Under the pieces are notes generated by a model, which worked only from the letters and a program-made list of their open reading frames with translations, did not search any database and had not been told where the DNA came from. Both the position numbers and the translations under genes were made by a program. Positions 42,329-52,111 of a stretch of DNA of 64,000 nt are shown piece after piece. Each line of letters starts with the position of its first letter. The first letter of the stretch is position 1. Source of the DNA: CAJXSD01 sp964633145 (GTDB taxonomy: Bacteria > Pseudomonadota > Alphaproteobacteria > Rhodobacterales > Rhodobacteraceae); the NCBI GenBank assembly GCA_964633145.1, contig CAZWFE010000009.1, forward strand, positions 6,775 through 70,774, written 5' to 3'.

Positions 42329-44437
42329 TTATCCCCCACAACTGGGTTGTGATTGTGTTGTACTGCGTCCTGTGCCGAACCCCTTTAGCCTAAGCCCAAG
42401 GGCAAAGGTGGTTTGGGGGGGCGATGTGCCTGATTCCGTAAACCTGCGGGATACAGAAAAATCAATGTTTGCGCATTGTGCATCATATGCCAGCCCAAGA
42501 CCAGCGGTTGCAAACCTTTTTGCATCTAGATCAAATCGAAAGTCGTTTGAAATCGTCCATCGTTTGTTCATTTTGTAACTGCTGGCAATTGTCCATTCCT
42601 GTACGGATTGCAGACGGTTTTCTTGGACGTCGGATTCCAGGTTCGAATAGCCGCCATCCAACGTAAACCGTTTTCCATGATATTGGCCGCGCAGTTCTGA
42701 TTTTATGGCCTTTAATTCGGAATTGCGCAGGCTGCGGGCCGTCACGCTGAATTTGTTACCGTCCGAGATGTGACCGGCAATTAAAAGGTCAGATCGCGTT
42801 CCCTGTAGGCCAGAGCTATCCGAAAAATCATTCAAACTTTTGTCACGAATGACTTGTCCTAGGGTGCCCCCAAATTTCACCCCATTTGCGTTTTCCAAAT
42901 TCATATTCAATCCCCATGCGGCACGCAGGCCGCGTTCATAACGGTCAGGTGCGGGGAAACGCGATAGCGACAGTAAATTCCCTGGGTCAAATTCGGTGCT
43001 GGTACTTTCTTCGTTTGGGAAATTATTCTTGTCGCGGATGCCGTATCCAATCTGAAAAACCGGTTCAATTAGCGTGGTCGTCGTGCCAAGCTGTCCGACC
43101 CAAGGCCAGCGCACTTGTCCCATTACATCCGTGGTCAGCGATAAAATACGATCTTGGTAATTGTCATCTTGGGCGGTGAAAAACAGATCAGCGCGGCCCT
43201 GAACATCCAGCCCCAAACGCAAGCCGATGGGCGCCGTTTCGCGCGCCGACCAGACAAATGCGGAATTTATTCTGCCTGTGTCACGTCCAATTGGTGCCAG
43301 CGTAGAATTGCGATGGCTATACATTGCCTCGGCGCTTAGCGTCAGTGGGTGACCCAAGATAAGTCGTGGGACAACATGTTCGATCCTACTATATGTCAAC
43401 ACCGATGGATCTGTGCTGTCTTCGTCATAGAGGGCCTTGTAGTGGTACAGGTTGACTTCGCGGTGGGTGGCGGCATCCGTCTTGGCAATGCTAACACTGC
43501 TGCGCACTTGGTCACGGGTGTCGTCGTAATAATCACCCAAATACCGATTGTCTGAAACGGCCTCGATTGAAAAGTTCAGCTTAAATTCACGAGGCAGCTT
43601 AAAATCACCCCAGATTTTGCCATGCGCGCGGGTGCCGTCCGATTCAATTGAATCTTGTGACAGTCTGATTGCTGCAGTCAACGAACCTGAATGGAATGCC
43701 TGTCTGTAATCAATTTCTAGGGTATTTGTCACGCTTGAGATATAGGGTGTCAGTGTGACGTCTTTGTCCTGACCGATCGGGATGAAATACGGCAGCTTCA
43801 GCCCCGATCCCAAAAGGCTGGTTGATTTTATAGTAGGCTCTAAAAACCCCTGCGCGCGATCCAGCGAAGGATCGGGGACCCGCAGCCAAGGGACATAAAA
43901 TACCGGAATTCCCCACAGCCTAAGTTGCGCGTTGGTCATGTAAATTTGTTTTTGCTGCGTGTCATGCCGCACCGTTGCAGCCCGAATTTGCCACAATGGT
44001 GGACGGCCATCACAGGTTTTACACGACGTTAAAGCGACCTGATTTAGATCCGAAAAACGGCCCTCTTGTCGTGCAATGGATTGGGCGCGCAGATCCAGCT
44101 GATTGTCTAACAACAAACGTGCGCTTGTCAAAATACCGTTTTGCAGGTCGCGCGATAGCATCCCGCGATCTGCTGACAATCGGTTTCCTTGTTCATCAAC
44201 CAACACCAGAGGTCCAATTATGTCTAGGTCGTCTGCGGCACGGTCATAGATTATTTTGGAGGCTTGCAGCGTTGCGCCATTGTAAAACACCTCAATATTG
44301 CCCTGCGCCACCAAATTTCCCTGCCCGTCGATACTGATCATATCGGCCACGACAGTTGCTGGGGCAGGTGCGGCCAATACGGGCCAACCCAAACACAGGG
44401 TTAACACCACGGCCAAGATGTTAAATAAACGCGACAT
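42329..44437 (-). CDS. lptD: LPS-assembly protein LptD
   Basis: The outer-membrane beta-barrel that inserts lipopolysaccharide. The 702 residues carry a signal peptide (1-22), an OstA/LptA-like beta-jellyroll domain (about 28-145, with FYNGATLQASKIIYDRAADD), the LptD-specific linker with CKTCDGRPPLWQIRA, and a C-terminal barrel ending in YDAQCANIDFSVSRRF. Cysteines in the linker and near the C-terminus could form the family disulfides. The length is normal for alphaproteobacteria. Its ATG overlaps the lptG stop (TAATG). Confidence 0.95.
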   Translation of the reverse strand: MSRLFNILAVVLTLCLGWPVLAAPAPATVVADMISIDGQGNLVAQGNIEVFYNGATLQASKIIYDRAADDLDIIGPLVLVDEQGNRLSADRGMLSRDLQNGILTSARLLLDNQLDLRAQSIARQEGRFSDLNQVALTSCKTCDGRPPLWQIRAATVRHDTQQKQIYMTNAQLRLWGIPVFYVPWLRVPDPSLDRAQGFLEPTIKSTSLLGSGLKLPYFIPIGQDKDVTLTPYISSVTNTLEIDYRQAFHSGSLTAAIRLSQDSIESDGTRAHGKIWGDFKLPREFKLNFSIEAVSDNRYLGDYYDDTRDQVRSSVSIAKTDAATHREVNLYHYKALYDEDSTDPSVLTYSRIEHVVPRLILGHPLTLSAEAMYSHRNSTLAPIGRDTGRINSAFVWSARETAPIGLRLGLDVQGRADLFFTAQDDNYQDRILSLTTDVMGQVRWPWVGQLGTTTTLIEPVFQIGYGIRDKNNFPNEESTSTEFDPGNLLSLSRFPAPDRYERGLRAAWGLNMNLENANGVKFGGTLGQVIRDKSLNDFSDSSGLQGTRSDLLIAGHISDGNKFSVTARSLRNSELKAIKSELRGQYHGKRFTLDGGYSNLESDVQENRLQSVQEWTIASSYKMNKRWTISNDFRFDLDAKRFATAGLGLAYDAQCANIDFSVSRRFTESGTSPPQTTFALGLRLKGFGTGRSTTQSQPSCGG

Positions 44438-45531
44438 TACCCATCCTCAGTATGAAGTATGATCCCCAACGACAAGAGTAAACCGACCATGGGTGGCGTC
44501 CAGGCTGCGATAATTGCCGGCAATTGCCCAGAGTTTCCAAAAATTTGGGCAAAATTTCGCAGATAATACAGTCCAAATCCAAGCAGAACCGCCATTAAAA
44601 TGGACACACCTGTGCCGCCAAAGCGCGTGTGACGCATGCTGAAACTGGCCCCGACCAAAACCATGACGAACAGATATAGCGGACGGGCCATTTCCATTTG
44701 AAACCAAACGATATAGCGTTGCGCAGAAAAACCGGAATTTTGTAGGGTGTCGATAAACGCCGGTAAATTCCAGATTGAGATACTGGCAGGTGCGCCGAAC
44801 CTGTCGCGGATTTGATCCTGAGTAAGCGGCGAGGGCAGTTTGAAACTGTCGTATCGCTGCAGTGCATTTTGCGGGTTTTGTCCTGCAATTATGGGCCACA
44901 CTTGTACCTGTTCTAGGGACCAATATCCATTTTCCAAACTTGCCGATGCTGCATGAATGCGGCGAACTGGGCCTAGGCTGGAGTCCAATTCAACCATTGT
45001 GACATCAAACAAACGTGTCCCGTCATAATTGGCGGTTGATGCACGGATGACTGTTTGTGTGGTTGCATCGCCTTGTCGCAGCCAAAGCCCCTCAGCCCCG
45101 ATCGACAGCACTGATCCACCGCCTTTGGTGTATTCTTGGCGCTTAAGATCATATGTTTTTTGCGATGCCGCCACGATGGGGTTAAAGAAAAAGACGGTTG
45201 CAACGCCCAAACACAACCCCACCAAGCCGGGGGCCATCAAAAATTGCAAGGCCGACCGCCCCACGCTGCGCGCAACGACCAATTCACTGGACCGTGCCAA
45301 GGCAATAAACATCCAAACAGAACTTAGGATCATAACCAGCGGCATGATTTCATATGCGGTGTCTGGCACATTCAGTGCGGCCAATATCATCACATTTGTT
45401 ATTTCAGTGTCATCACCAAAGCGCCGCAGATGTTCTAAAAAATCGATCATCGAAATGAAAATCAAAAACAGCACCAAGACGGATGAAAAATAAAACAAGA
45501 ATTTGCGTGCAAAATAATAATGCAGTGTCAT
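44437..45531 (-). CDS. lptG: LPS export permease LptG
   Basis: One of the two inner-membrane permease subunits of the LptB2FGC lipopolysaccharide extractor. The 364 residues have three N-terminal membrane helices (about 10-33, 55-75, 97-118), a periplasmic beta-jellyroll domain (about 135-265) and three C-terminal helices with SMRHTRFGGTGVSILMAVLL. It overlaps lptF by ATGA and lptD by one base. LptB, A and C are not in the window. Confidence 0.94.
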   Translation of the reverse strand: MTLHYYFARKFLFYFSSVLVLFLIFISMIDFLEHLRRFGDDTEITNVMILAALNVPDTAYEIMPLVMILSSVWMFIALARSSELVVARSVGRSALQFLMAPGLVGLCLGVATVFFFNPIVAASQKTYDLKRQEYTKGGGSVLSIGAEGLWLRQGDATTQTVIRASTANYDGTRLFDVTMVELDSSLGPVRRIHAASASLENGYWSLEQVQVWPIIAGQNPQNALQRYDSFKLPSPLTQDQIRDRFGAPASISIWNLPAFIDTLQNSGFSAQRYIVWFQMEMARPLYLFVMVLVGASFSMRHTRFGGTGVSILMAVLLGFGLYYLRNFAQIFGNSGQLPAIIAAWTPPMVGLLLSLGIILHTEDG

Positions 45532-46658
45532 GATGTTCCCTGCATTTTGTTGCGCCGCTGTTTTAGGATACCACTGTCGTTGATAGCAATCAAAAGCCAG
45601 CTAGACAGAATGCCAAATAACGCGGGTGCATAGATCAAATACCATAGCTGCGCGTGTTGGCGGGTCGGGTCGGTGATTGCACTTTCAATGGCTTTGATGA
45701 TGACCAGCAGAAAAATGGCGAATACGATGTAACGGCCGGATCCAAATCGGCTAAACCCCGCAATATAGATGGTGGTAAACCCCAATAGTGCGGTTGCAAG
45801 TACCAACAATGGACCAGCAAGACGGCTGTGAAACTCTTCTTGGATGCGCGCTATTGTTTCGCCGGTATTTTTGGCAATATGTTCAAAGGATGGTCCAAAT
45901 TGCCAAAGTGTTAAGTGTTTCGCCCGCTGCTTTGCTGCCGTTTGTGGGGCCAAAATATCACCGATGCCATAGGTTAAATCACCAAATTTGGTCAATGCCA
46001 CGGTGTTTTGTGTTGTGTCATAGGTCTGCGCCATTCCATTGATCATCACAAACAGGGTGTCACCTGCGTCTTGGACCAGATAGGCGCGGCTGGCCGTATA
46101 GGTGACAAATTGCGATGCGCTGCGTCTGTCAGAAATATAGACATCCACCAATTCGCCAGCATCTGATATGTCGCGAATGAAAAACGTAACACCCGGTGTG
46201 GGGTGCTGAAATACGCCAGACTGCAACAATTTGGATGAAACGTTTGCCGAAATTTCGGCCTGTCGTATCCGCTGTTGTTCCGCCGCCATTGGGACCAATG
46301 CCAAAGTTAGTACAGACACAAAAGCCGCAGCAATAGTGCCAAAAATAATAAATGGTCGTGCCATGCGCCATGGGCTAAAGCCGGTTGCCTGCATCACGAC
46401 CAATTCGCTTTCGCTGCTGAGGCGGTTGGTAATATAGACGCTGGTGGCAAAGGCAGATAATGGAATGATTTCTGCCATTGCGCCAGGCAGCGTTAGGGCT
46501 GAAAATTCAAAGAAAATCACGACTGAATGGCCGTCTGCGATCAACCGATCAAACATCTTAATTGCCCGATTGATCCAAATGACCGCCAAAAAAACGAACG
46601 TAAAAAAACCAAAGACAACGAAGCTTTGTGACAGGATATAACGGTCAAAGCGGGACAT
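45528..46658 (-). CDS. lptF: LPS export permease LptF
   Basis: The partner permease of LptG, 376 residues with the same architecture. N-terminal helices include VVFGFFTFVFLAVIWINRAI, and the cytoplasmic coupling region NRLSSESELVVMQATGFSPWRMARP follows. Then come a periplasmic domain and C-terminal helices. It is the first gene of the six-gene operon lptF-lptG-lptD-surA-pdxA-rsmA and is divergent from pepA with 219 bases between, as in many proteobacteria. Confidence 0.94.
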   Translation of the reverse strand: MSRFDRYILSQSFVVFGFFTFVFLAVIWINRAIKMFDRLIADGHSVVIFFEFSALTLPGAMAEIIPLSAFATSVYITNRLSSESELVVMQATGFSPWRMARPFIIFGTIAAAFVSVLTLALVPMAAEQQRIRQAEISANVSSKLLQSGVFQHPTPGVTFFIRDISDAGELVDVYISDRRSASQFVTYTASRAYLVQDAGDTLFVMINGMAQTYDTTQNTVALTKFGDLTYGIGDILAPQTAAKQRAKHLTLWQFGPSFEHIAKNTGETIARIQEEFHSRLAGPLLVLATALLGFTTIYIAGFSRFGSGRYIVFAIFLLVIIKAIESAITDPTRQHAQLWYLIYAPALFGILSSWLLIAINDSGILKQRRNKMQGTS

Positions 46659-46877
46659 ATCGTTTGGTTTGGTTCTCAGGGTTACTTTACCCTTCCTGAA
46701 TTACAGGTTTTGAAACGATAGTCTAGTCATGTGTGGTAATGTTTGAATTTCGGCGAATTTATGCGGCTTTGATCCTAGACATAAATTGCGCCTGTTTGAA
46801 AATGAGATATAACGGTGGTGATGACATTCAAATTGCAAACAGGGCGACACCCCTGTTCATATCAGAGGTAGGATCAG
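46659..46877. promoter_or_regulatory. Divergent promoter region of lptF and pepA
   Basis: This 219-base A/T-rich spacer must contain both promoters. A small hairpin, CAGGGTTACTTTACCCTTCCTG, lies close to lptF (about 46678-46699). I could not assign -35/-10 boxes with confidence. Confidence 0.35.
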
Positions 46878-48341
46878 ATGACCACGTCAATCGAATTGCG
46901 CGAGATCGAGCTAGAGAATTTGGAAAAGGCCACAGGCCATATTGCAATTTTTATTGGTGTGGATGGTGCACTAGACAAGGTCGCGCGCCGTGTAAACCGT
47001 CTGACCAAAGGGGCCGTTGATCGCGTGGCACAAAGCGATGCGTTTGAAAAATTGGCTCAGGGTGATGCGATTGCACTGGCATATCCTGCGGGCTTGGCGG
47101 CGCAAAGTTTGGAAATCGTAAAATTGGATCGCCGTGCTGATGCATTAACTGCGCGCAAGGCGGGTGTCGGTTTGGCCAAACGTCGCAATGGTCAGAATTT
47201 ATTGGTGCTGGCGGGTCTGCTGAAACAGGCTGTGGAATTGACCAATGGTATTGCGCTGCGCGATTATCGCTTTGATACGTATCGCACCCAAACTGATACA
47301 GCCCACGATGGTCAAATTACAGTTATGGTCAATCGTGCAGATGATTGTCGCGACCGTATCAACGATGTTTTGGCGGTGCGTGATGGTGTGCATTTCACAC
47401 GCGATCTGATTTCTGAACCTGCAAATGTTCTGACAACGACAGAATTTGCAAACCGCTTGGTTGCCTTGGGCGAATTGGGCGTAAAGGTTCAAGTGCTGGA
47501 TGAGGACGAATTGGCCAAACTGGGGATGAATGCGCTGCTTGCAGTGGGTCAGGGTTCGGCCAGCCCTTCGAAAGTGGTTGTGATGGAATGGAACGGTGGC
47601 AAGTCGGGCGATGCGCCGCTTGCTTTGGTGGGCAAGGGCGTTGTTTTTGACACTGGTGGAATTTCGCTAAAACCGGCCTTGGGCATGGAAGAAATGACCA
47701 TGGACATGGGTGGCGCGGGTGTTGTTGCAGGTGCGATGATGGCACTGGCCAAACGCAAAGCGGCGGCCAATGTGGTAGGCCTGATCGGTTTGGTGGAAAA
47801 TATGCCCTCGGGCACGGCCACGCGGCCCGGCGATGTTGTGACATCGATGAAGGGTGACACCATCGAAATTACAAACACCGATGCCGAAGGCCGTTTGGTG
47901 CTGTGTGATGTGATGTGGTATGCACAAGAACGCTTTGCGCCCAAGGGTATGATTGATTTGGCAACGCTGACTGGGGCAATCATTATCGGCCTTGGCTATG
48001 AAAATGCAGGTGTGTTTTCCAATGATGATACCCTGTGTAATGCGTTTTTGGATGCCGCGCGCACCGAAAACGAAGGCGCATGGCGCATGCCACTGGGCAA
48101 AGCATATGACAAACTGTTGAAATCACGCGTCGCTGATATGAACAATGTGGGTGGCCGTCCGGCGGGCTCGATCACTGCGGCGCAATTTTTGCAACGCTTT
48201 GTCAAAGAGGGCACGCCATGGATCCATTTGGATATTGCAGGCGTCGCATCTATAAAGGCCGAAACAGCCCATGCACCATCTGGGGCGACAGGCTGGGGCG
48301 TTATGGCGCTAAACCGTTTAGTGCGCGACAATTTTGAATAA
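46878..48341 (+). CDS. pepA: Leucyl (cytosol) aminopeptidase
   Basis: An M17 metallopeptidase, 487 residues, that removes N-terminal residues from peptides; E. coli PepA also binds DNA. The N-terminal domain is followed by the catalytic domain with metal ligands in GKGVVFDTGGISLKP, MTMDMGGAGVVAG and NTDAEGRLVL, and the conserved Arg loop. The ATG has GAGGTAGGA upstream. holC follows after 5 bases, the same order as in enterobacteria. Confidence 0.95.
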   Translation: MTTSIELREIELENLEKATGHIAIFIGVDGALDKVARRVNRLTKGAVDRVAQSDAFEKLAQGDAIALAYPAGLAAQSLEIVKLDRRADALTARKAGVGLAKRRNGQNLLVLAGLLKQAVELTNGIALRDYRFDTYRTQTDTAHDGQITVMVNRADDCRDRINDVLAVRDGVHFTRDLISEPANVLTTTEFANRLVALGELGVKVQVLDEDELAKLGMNALLAVGQGSASPSKVVVMEWNGGKSGDAPLALVGKGVVFDTGGISLKPALGMEEMTMDMGGAGVVAGAMMALAKRKAAANVVGLIGLVENMPSGTATRPGDVVTSMKGDTIEITNTDAEGRLVLCDVMWYAQERFAPKGMIDLATLTGAIIIGLGYENAGVFSNDDTLCNAFLDAARTENEGAWRMPLGKAYDKLLKSRVADMNNVGGRPAGSITAAQFLQRFVKEGTPWIHLDIAGVASIKAETAHAPSGATGWGVMALNRLVRDNFE

Positions 48342-48346
48342 AATTG

Positions 48347-48835
48347 ATGGGCAGCGTTTATTTTTATCACGTCACACGTAAACCTTTACCCCAAACTTTA
48401 TCCATGTTGTTGGAGAAAGCTTTGGGGGCAGGGTGGCGTATTCAGGTGCGCGCCCCTAAACTGGACCACTTAACATCACTTGATGACGCACTGTGGAGCT
48501 GGCCAGACGATGGATTTTTGCCCCACGCAATCGTCGGATCGGATCAAGCCCAACACAGCCCCATCGTTTTGGCCCCTGAAACGGAACCTTTGATGCAAGG
48601 GGCCAGCGGTGATTTTTCATGCTTAATGGCATTGGACGGTGCAGATGTTACGCCCCAAGATGTCGCAACTGCGCAACGTGTGTGTATTTTGTTTGATGGA
48701 CATAATCCGGATGCTGTCCAAGCTGCGCGGGTTCAGTGGAAATCGCTAACGGATGCGAATTGTGCAGCCCAATATTGGTCCGAAGAAACTGGGTCGTGGC
48801 AAAAGAAGGCTGAAAAGACACCTAGCGACGGATAA
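48347..48835 (+). CDS. holC: DNA polymerase III chi subunit
   Basis: A clamp-loader accessory that links the replisome to single-strand binding protein. The 162 residues match the family in VYFYHVTRKPLPQTLSMLLEKAL, ALWSWPDDGFLPHAIVGSD and VCILFDGHNPDAVQAAR. A TTG two codons upstream is possible, but the ATG at 48347 is the simpler start. It is coupled to pepA. Its last 14 bases overlap the convergent aspartic protease gene. Confidence 0.92.
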   Translation: MGSVYFYHVTRKPLPQTLSMLLEKALGAGWRIQVRAPKLDHLTSLDDALWSWPDDGFLPHAIVGSDQAQHSPIVLAPETEPLMQGASGDFSCLMALDGADVTPQDVATAQRVCILFDGHNPDAVQAARVQWKSLTDANCAAQYWSEETGSWQKKAEKTPSDG

Positions 48836-49400
48836 TCATCGCCTCGGGCGTCAGTTCAATAGATCCAAACCGTCTAAGGTATGACATCCCCAACAGGGAT
48901 TGGAACAATTCGCCACCATTAATCATTGCGCGGACATTGCCATCTTGGTGGGGTCCAAATTGCACATTTGCCAACCGCACAGGGGCCGTGCGCACCGCGC
49001 CATTTGCCGTCAGGGCGGTATTCATGAAATTCAGCCGATCCAGATTAAATCCTATCCGCCGTGCGTCCTCTTGGGTTAAAACAATCTCGCTTGCGCCTGT
49101 GTCGATTACAAAATCAACAGGGGTATCATTTATGATCAACGTCGCTTGGAAATGGCCATCTGACTGAAGCGGCAGGATAATATGACCTTGCTCGGTTGTT
49201 TTGAATTGGCCTTGGTGTTTTGGCTGCGTGACAGACATCCATGCGCCATATCCCAGGGTGACAACCGCAAATATCCCCAACCATATCAGCAGTGGTCGTA
49301 AAAATTGGCGCAAACTACCGCGCGTTGACAACACAGCCAATACTGTGATGCCTAACAGGACACTGAGGTAAATCAATCGGTCGGTTTCAGAACTGTACAT
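48822..49400 (-). CDS. Retropepsin-like aspartic protease, membrane anchored
   Basis: A 192-residue member of the TIGR02281 clan AA protease family. Two N-terminal hydrophobic segments (about 8-25 and 36-55) anchor it, and the C-terminal domain carries the single catalytic motif VDFVIDTGASEIVLT with Asp100. As a one-motif enzyme it should act as a dimer. The physiological substrate is unknown. The 3' end overlaps holC on the other strand. Confidence 0.87.
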   Translation of the reverse strand: MYSSETDRLIYLSVLLGITVLAVLSTRGSLRQFLRPLLIWLGIFAVVTLGYGAWMSVTQPKHQGQFKTTEQGHIILPLQSDGHFQATLIINDTPVDFVIDTGASEIVLTQEDARRIGFNLDRLNFMNTALTANGAVRTAPVRLANVQFGPHQDGNVRAMINGGELFQSLLGMSYLRRFGSIELTPEAMIIRR

Positions 49401-49409
49401 AAGCTATAG

Positions 49410-50027
49410 TTAGGAAAGCAAACCAAATTGAACAATACCTTCCATAACAAATTGTACGGCCAAGGCGGCCAACAACATACCAAAGAGCCGTGTTGTGACA
49501 TTTACACCAGTTTTGCCCAAGGCGCGTTGCAGCAGCGGCGCGATTGAAAACAGGACATAGACGATCAACAATACCGCAGCTGCGACCCCTATGGTCAAAC
49601 CGATCCCCAAAATGCCGGGAATTTGCGCCGAAATCAAAATAACCGAGGCAATGGACCCCGGTCCGGCAATCAAGGGGATGGCCATCGGGAAAACAGAAGG
49701 GTCCTCAACGCTTTCTTCGTCGCTGCTGTCCTGACGGCGTTTGGTGCGGCGTTCAAATAACATGTCCAGCGCGGTTATAAACAACAATATGCCACCCGCC
49801 ATACGAAAGGCCGGCATTGAAATGCCAGCAAATTGCAAAATTGCATCCCCAAATACCGTAAACGCGACCAAAATTCCGAATGCGACCAATACCGCACGGC
49901 GGGCAATTTTTCGCTGTTCCGCCGCGGGCATTCCATGCGTCAAAGCAGCCGCAATCGGTGTCAGCCCTATGGGATCCACGATCACAAACAGTGTGACAAA
50001 ACTGGTGGCAATTAAAGCAAAGTCCAT
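49410..50027 (-). CDS. MarC family integral membrane protein
   Basis: A 205-residue protein with six hydrophobic helices (near 8-28, 45-63, 68-86, 115-135, 140-162 and 182-200). Family marks are FVIVDPIGLTPIAAALT and FRMAGGILLFITALDML. MarC proteins have unproven transport function despite the historical antibiotic-resistance name. A charged loop (RRTKRRQDSSDEESVEDPS) separates helices three and four. It lies 15 bases downstream of the ABC-F gene. Confidence 0.9.
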   Translation of the reverse strand: MDFALIATSFVTLFVIVDPIGLTPIAAALTHGMPAAEQRKIARRAVLVAFGILVAFTVFGDAILQFAGISMPAFRMAGGILLFITALDMLFERRTKRRQDSSDEESVEDPSVFPMAIPLIAGPGSIASVILISAQIPGILGIGLTIGVAAAVLLIVYVLFSIAPLLQRALGKTGVNVTTRLFGMLLAALAVQFVMEGIVQFGLLS

Positions 50028-50042
50028 CGTTAAAATCCGTCG

Positions 50043-51914
50043 TTAGGTCTTGGTGCCGTTTTGGGCTGTTTCAAGCTTGTCTTGGGCCTCAATCCACAAT
50101 GTCTCGGCCCGTTCAATGGCTTGTGTCACTTCTGCAAATTTGCGATTCCATACTGCTAGATCGGCGACTTTGTCATCTTCGTACAGACTGGGATCGGCCA
50201 GTTTCGCAGATAGCTTTTCGTGCATATCGTGTAATTTTTCCATGCGATCTTCGCATTTTCTGACCTCTGCACGCAAGACAAGAATTTCGTCACGGCTTGC
50301 CCGTTTGGGTTTGGGTGACTTTTGTTTCCCTTCGCTGGATTTTTGCGAATTTGTACCCGTGTTCAACAGCAATGCGCGATAGCTTTCCAGATCGTCGTTA
50401 TATGGGCTAACATGACCATCTTTGACCAGCCATAGCCTGTCGGCCACTAAGGATAGTAGGTGCATATCGTGGCTGACCAGAATGACTGCGCCGCTGTATT
50501 GGGTCAGGGCCTCGACCAGCGCTTCGCGGCTTTCAATGTCTAGGTGGTTTGTGGGTTCGTCCAAAATCAATAGATGTGGCGCATCCAGTGTGGCCAACAT
50601 CAATGACAATCGCGCCTTTTGTCCACCGGATAAACGCCCGACCTGTGTATCGGCCTGTTCTGCCCCGATGCCAAAGCCACCAAGCATGGCACGCAGTTTT
50701 GCTGGGGTCGGATCGGGACGCAGTCGGCGTAAATGTTCCAGGGGTGTTTCATCTAGGTGCAGTTCATCGACCTGATGTTGCGCAAAATAACCGATCCGTA
50801 ATTTTGTGCTGCGTACAATGCTACCCGCGCAGGGGGTCAGCCGATCTGCAATCAGTTTTGACAGCGTTGATTTGCCCTGACCGTTTTGGCCCAATAATGC
50901 AATGCGATCATCCTGGTCGATCCGCAAGTCTAGGTTTTTCAAGACGGGCGGCCCATCATAGCCGACGGATGCGTGGTCCAGTCGCAAAATTGGCGGTTGC
51001 AGTTCCTCGGGCTCAGGGAATGTAAAACGGCGTAAAGCAGCCTCTTGCGGTGTTGAAATGGGCTGCATCTTTGAAATCATCTTAATGCGGGCTTGGGCCT
51101 GTTTCGCTTTGTCCGCTTTATATCTAAAGCGATCCACATAGGATTGTAGATGCGCGCGGCGCGCCTCTTGTTTTTTTGCCTCTGACTCGGCGGCGGCTAA
51201 TCGTGCGGCGCGCGTGTTGGCAAATGTGTCGTAATTGCCTTGGTAAAATGTCAGTTTGCGATCCTCAAGGTGCAATATGCTGCCGACTGCCCGATTTAAC
51301 AATCCACGGTCGTGACTGACGATGATCACCGTATGCGGATAGCGCGCTAGATATGTCTCAAGCCAGATGGCCCCCTCAAGGTCCAGATAGTTGGTCGGTT
51401 CGTCCAATAACAAAAGGTCTGGCTGGGAAAACAACACACCTGCCAAAGCCACGCGCATCCGCCAACCGCCTGAAAACGCAGAACATGGCATCGCTTGTTT
51501 TTCTTCATCAAAGCCCAAACCCTTTAAGATACTGGCCGCGCGCGCAGGTGCGGACCAGGCATCAATATCGGCCAAACGTGTCTGCACTTCGGCAATTCGG
51601 TTTGGATCTGTCGTTGTCTCGGATTCGTCTAACAAGGCGGCACGTTCAATATCTTGGGCCAAAACGGTTTCAATCAAGGACACTTCGTTCGATGGAACCT
51701 CTTGTGCAATGCCGCCGATGCGGGCGCCCTTGGGAATTGAAATGCTGCCCGTATCAAGCGGTAATTCCCCACGGATGACGCGAAACAGTGTTGTTTTTCC
51801 CGTCCCATTGCGCCCGACAAGACCCACCTTGTGACCTGCTGGGATGGCAGCACTTGCATCCTCGACCAAGGGGCGGCCCGCGATGGAATAACCTATATTT
51901 TCGAATTTAATCAT
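50043..51914 (-). CDS. ABC-F family ATPase (Uup/EttA-like)
   Basis: A cytoplasmic twin-ATPase translation factor type, 623 residues and no membrane segments. ATPase domain 1 has GRNGTGKTTLFR, the signature FSGGWRMRVAL and LLLDEPTNYLD. The PtIM-type linker (about 235-300) is rich in Lys and Arg. Domain 2 has GQNGQGKSTLSK, LSGGQKARLSL and LILDEPTNHLD. A basic linker and a C-terminal coiled coil (about 530-620) resemble Uup/ABCF1-3. ABC-F proteins act on stalled ribosomes; resistance is not implied. Confidence 0.93.
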   Translation of the reverse strand: MIKFENIGYSIAGRPLVEDASAAIPAGHKVGLVGRNGTGKTTLFRVIRGELPLDTGSISIPKGARIGGIAQEVPSNEVSLIETVLAQDIERAALLDESETTTDPNRIAEVQTRLADIDAWSAPARAASILKGLGFDEEKQAMPCSAFSGGWRMRVALAGVLFSQPDLLLLDEPTNYLDLEGAIWLETYLARYPHTVIIVSHDRGLLNRAVGSILHLEDRKLTFYQGNYDTFANTRAARLAAAESEAKKQEARRAHLQSYVDRFRYKADKAKQAQARIKMISKMQPISTPQEAALRRFTFPEPEELQPPILRLDHASVGYDGPPVLKNLDLRIDQDDRIALLGQNGQGKSTLSKLIADRLTPCAGSIVRSTKLRIGYFAQHQVDELHLDETPLEHLRRLRPDPTPAKLRAMLGGFGIGAEQADTQVGRLSGGQKARLSLMLATLDAPHLLILDEPTNHLDIESREALVEALTQYSGAVILVSHDMHLLSLVADRLWLVKDGHVSPYNDDLESYRALLLNTGTNSQKSSEGKQKSPKPKRASRDEILVLRAEVRKCEDRMEKLHDMHEKLSAKLADPSLYEDDKVADLAVWNRKFAEVTQAIERAETLWIEAQDKLETAQNGTKT

Positions 51915-52111
51915 TTTATGCCTACTTTGCTTGCTCTCTTCACTAGAGGTTCAGCGATAAAAGGAAAAGGGCCAAAGGACATTGGCACATAAATTCATAA
52001 CAGCCATTCGGATAAAAGCATTTGATTGGCACTTTTCAAACAGAAATGACCGTGATAATGGCTGCGCTTGATATTCATCTTGGATCATCCCAAAATTAAA
52101 GGACCAATGTT

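Noticed and set aside
42640..42660. tRNA T-arm-like GGTTCGAATAGCC
   Set aside because: It lies inside lptD coding sequence with no cloverleaf around it. No tRNA or rRNA gene was found in the window.
50043..51914. ABC-F antibiotic-resistance protein
   Set aside because: The domain layout with a C-terminal coiled coil fits the housekeeping Uup/EttA-like types; no resistance context is present.
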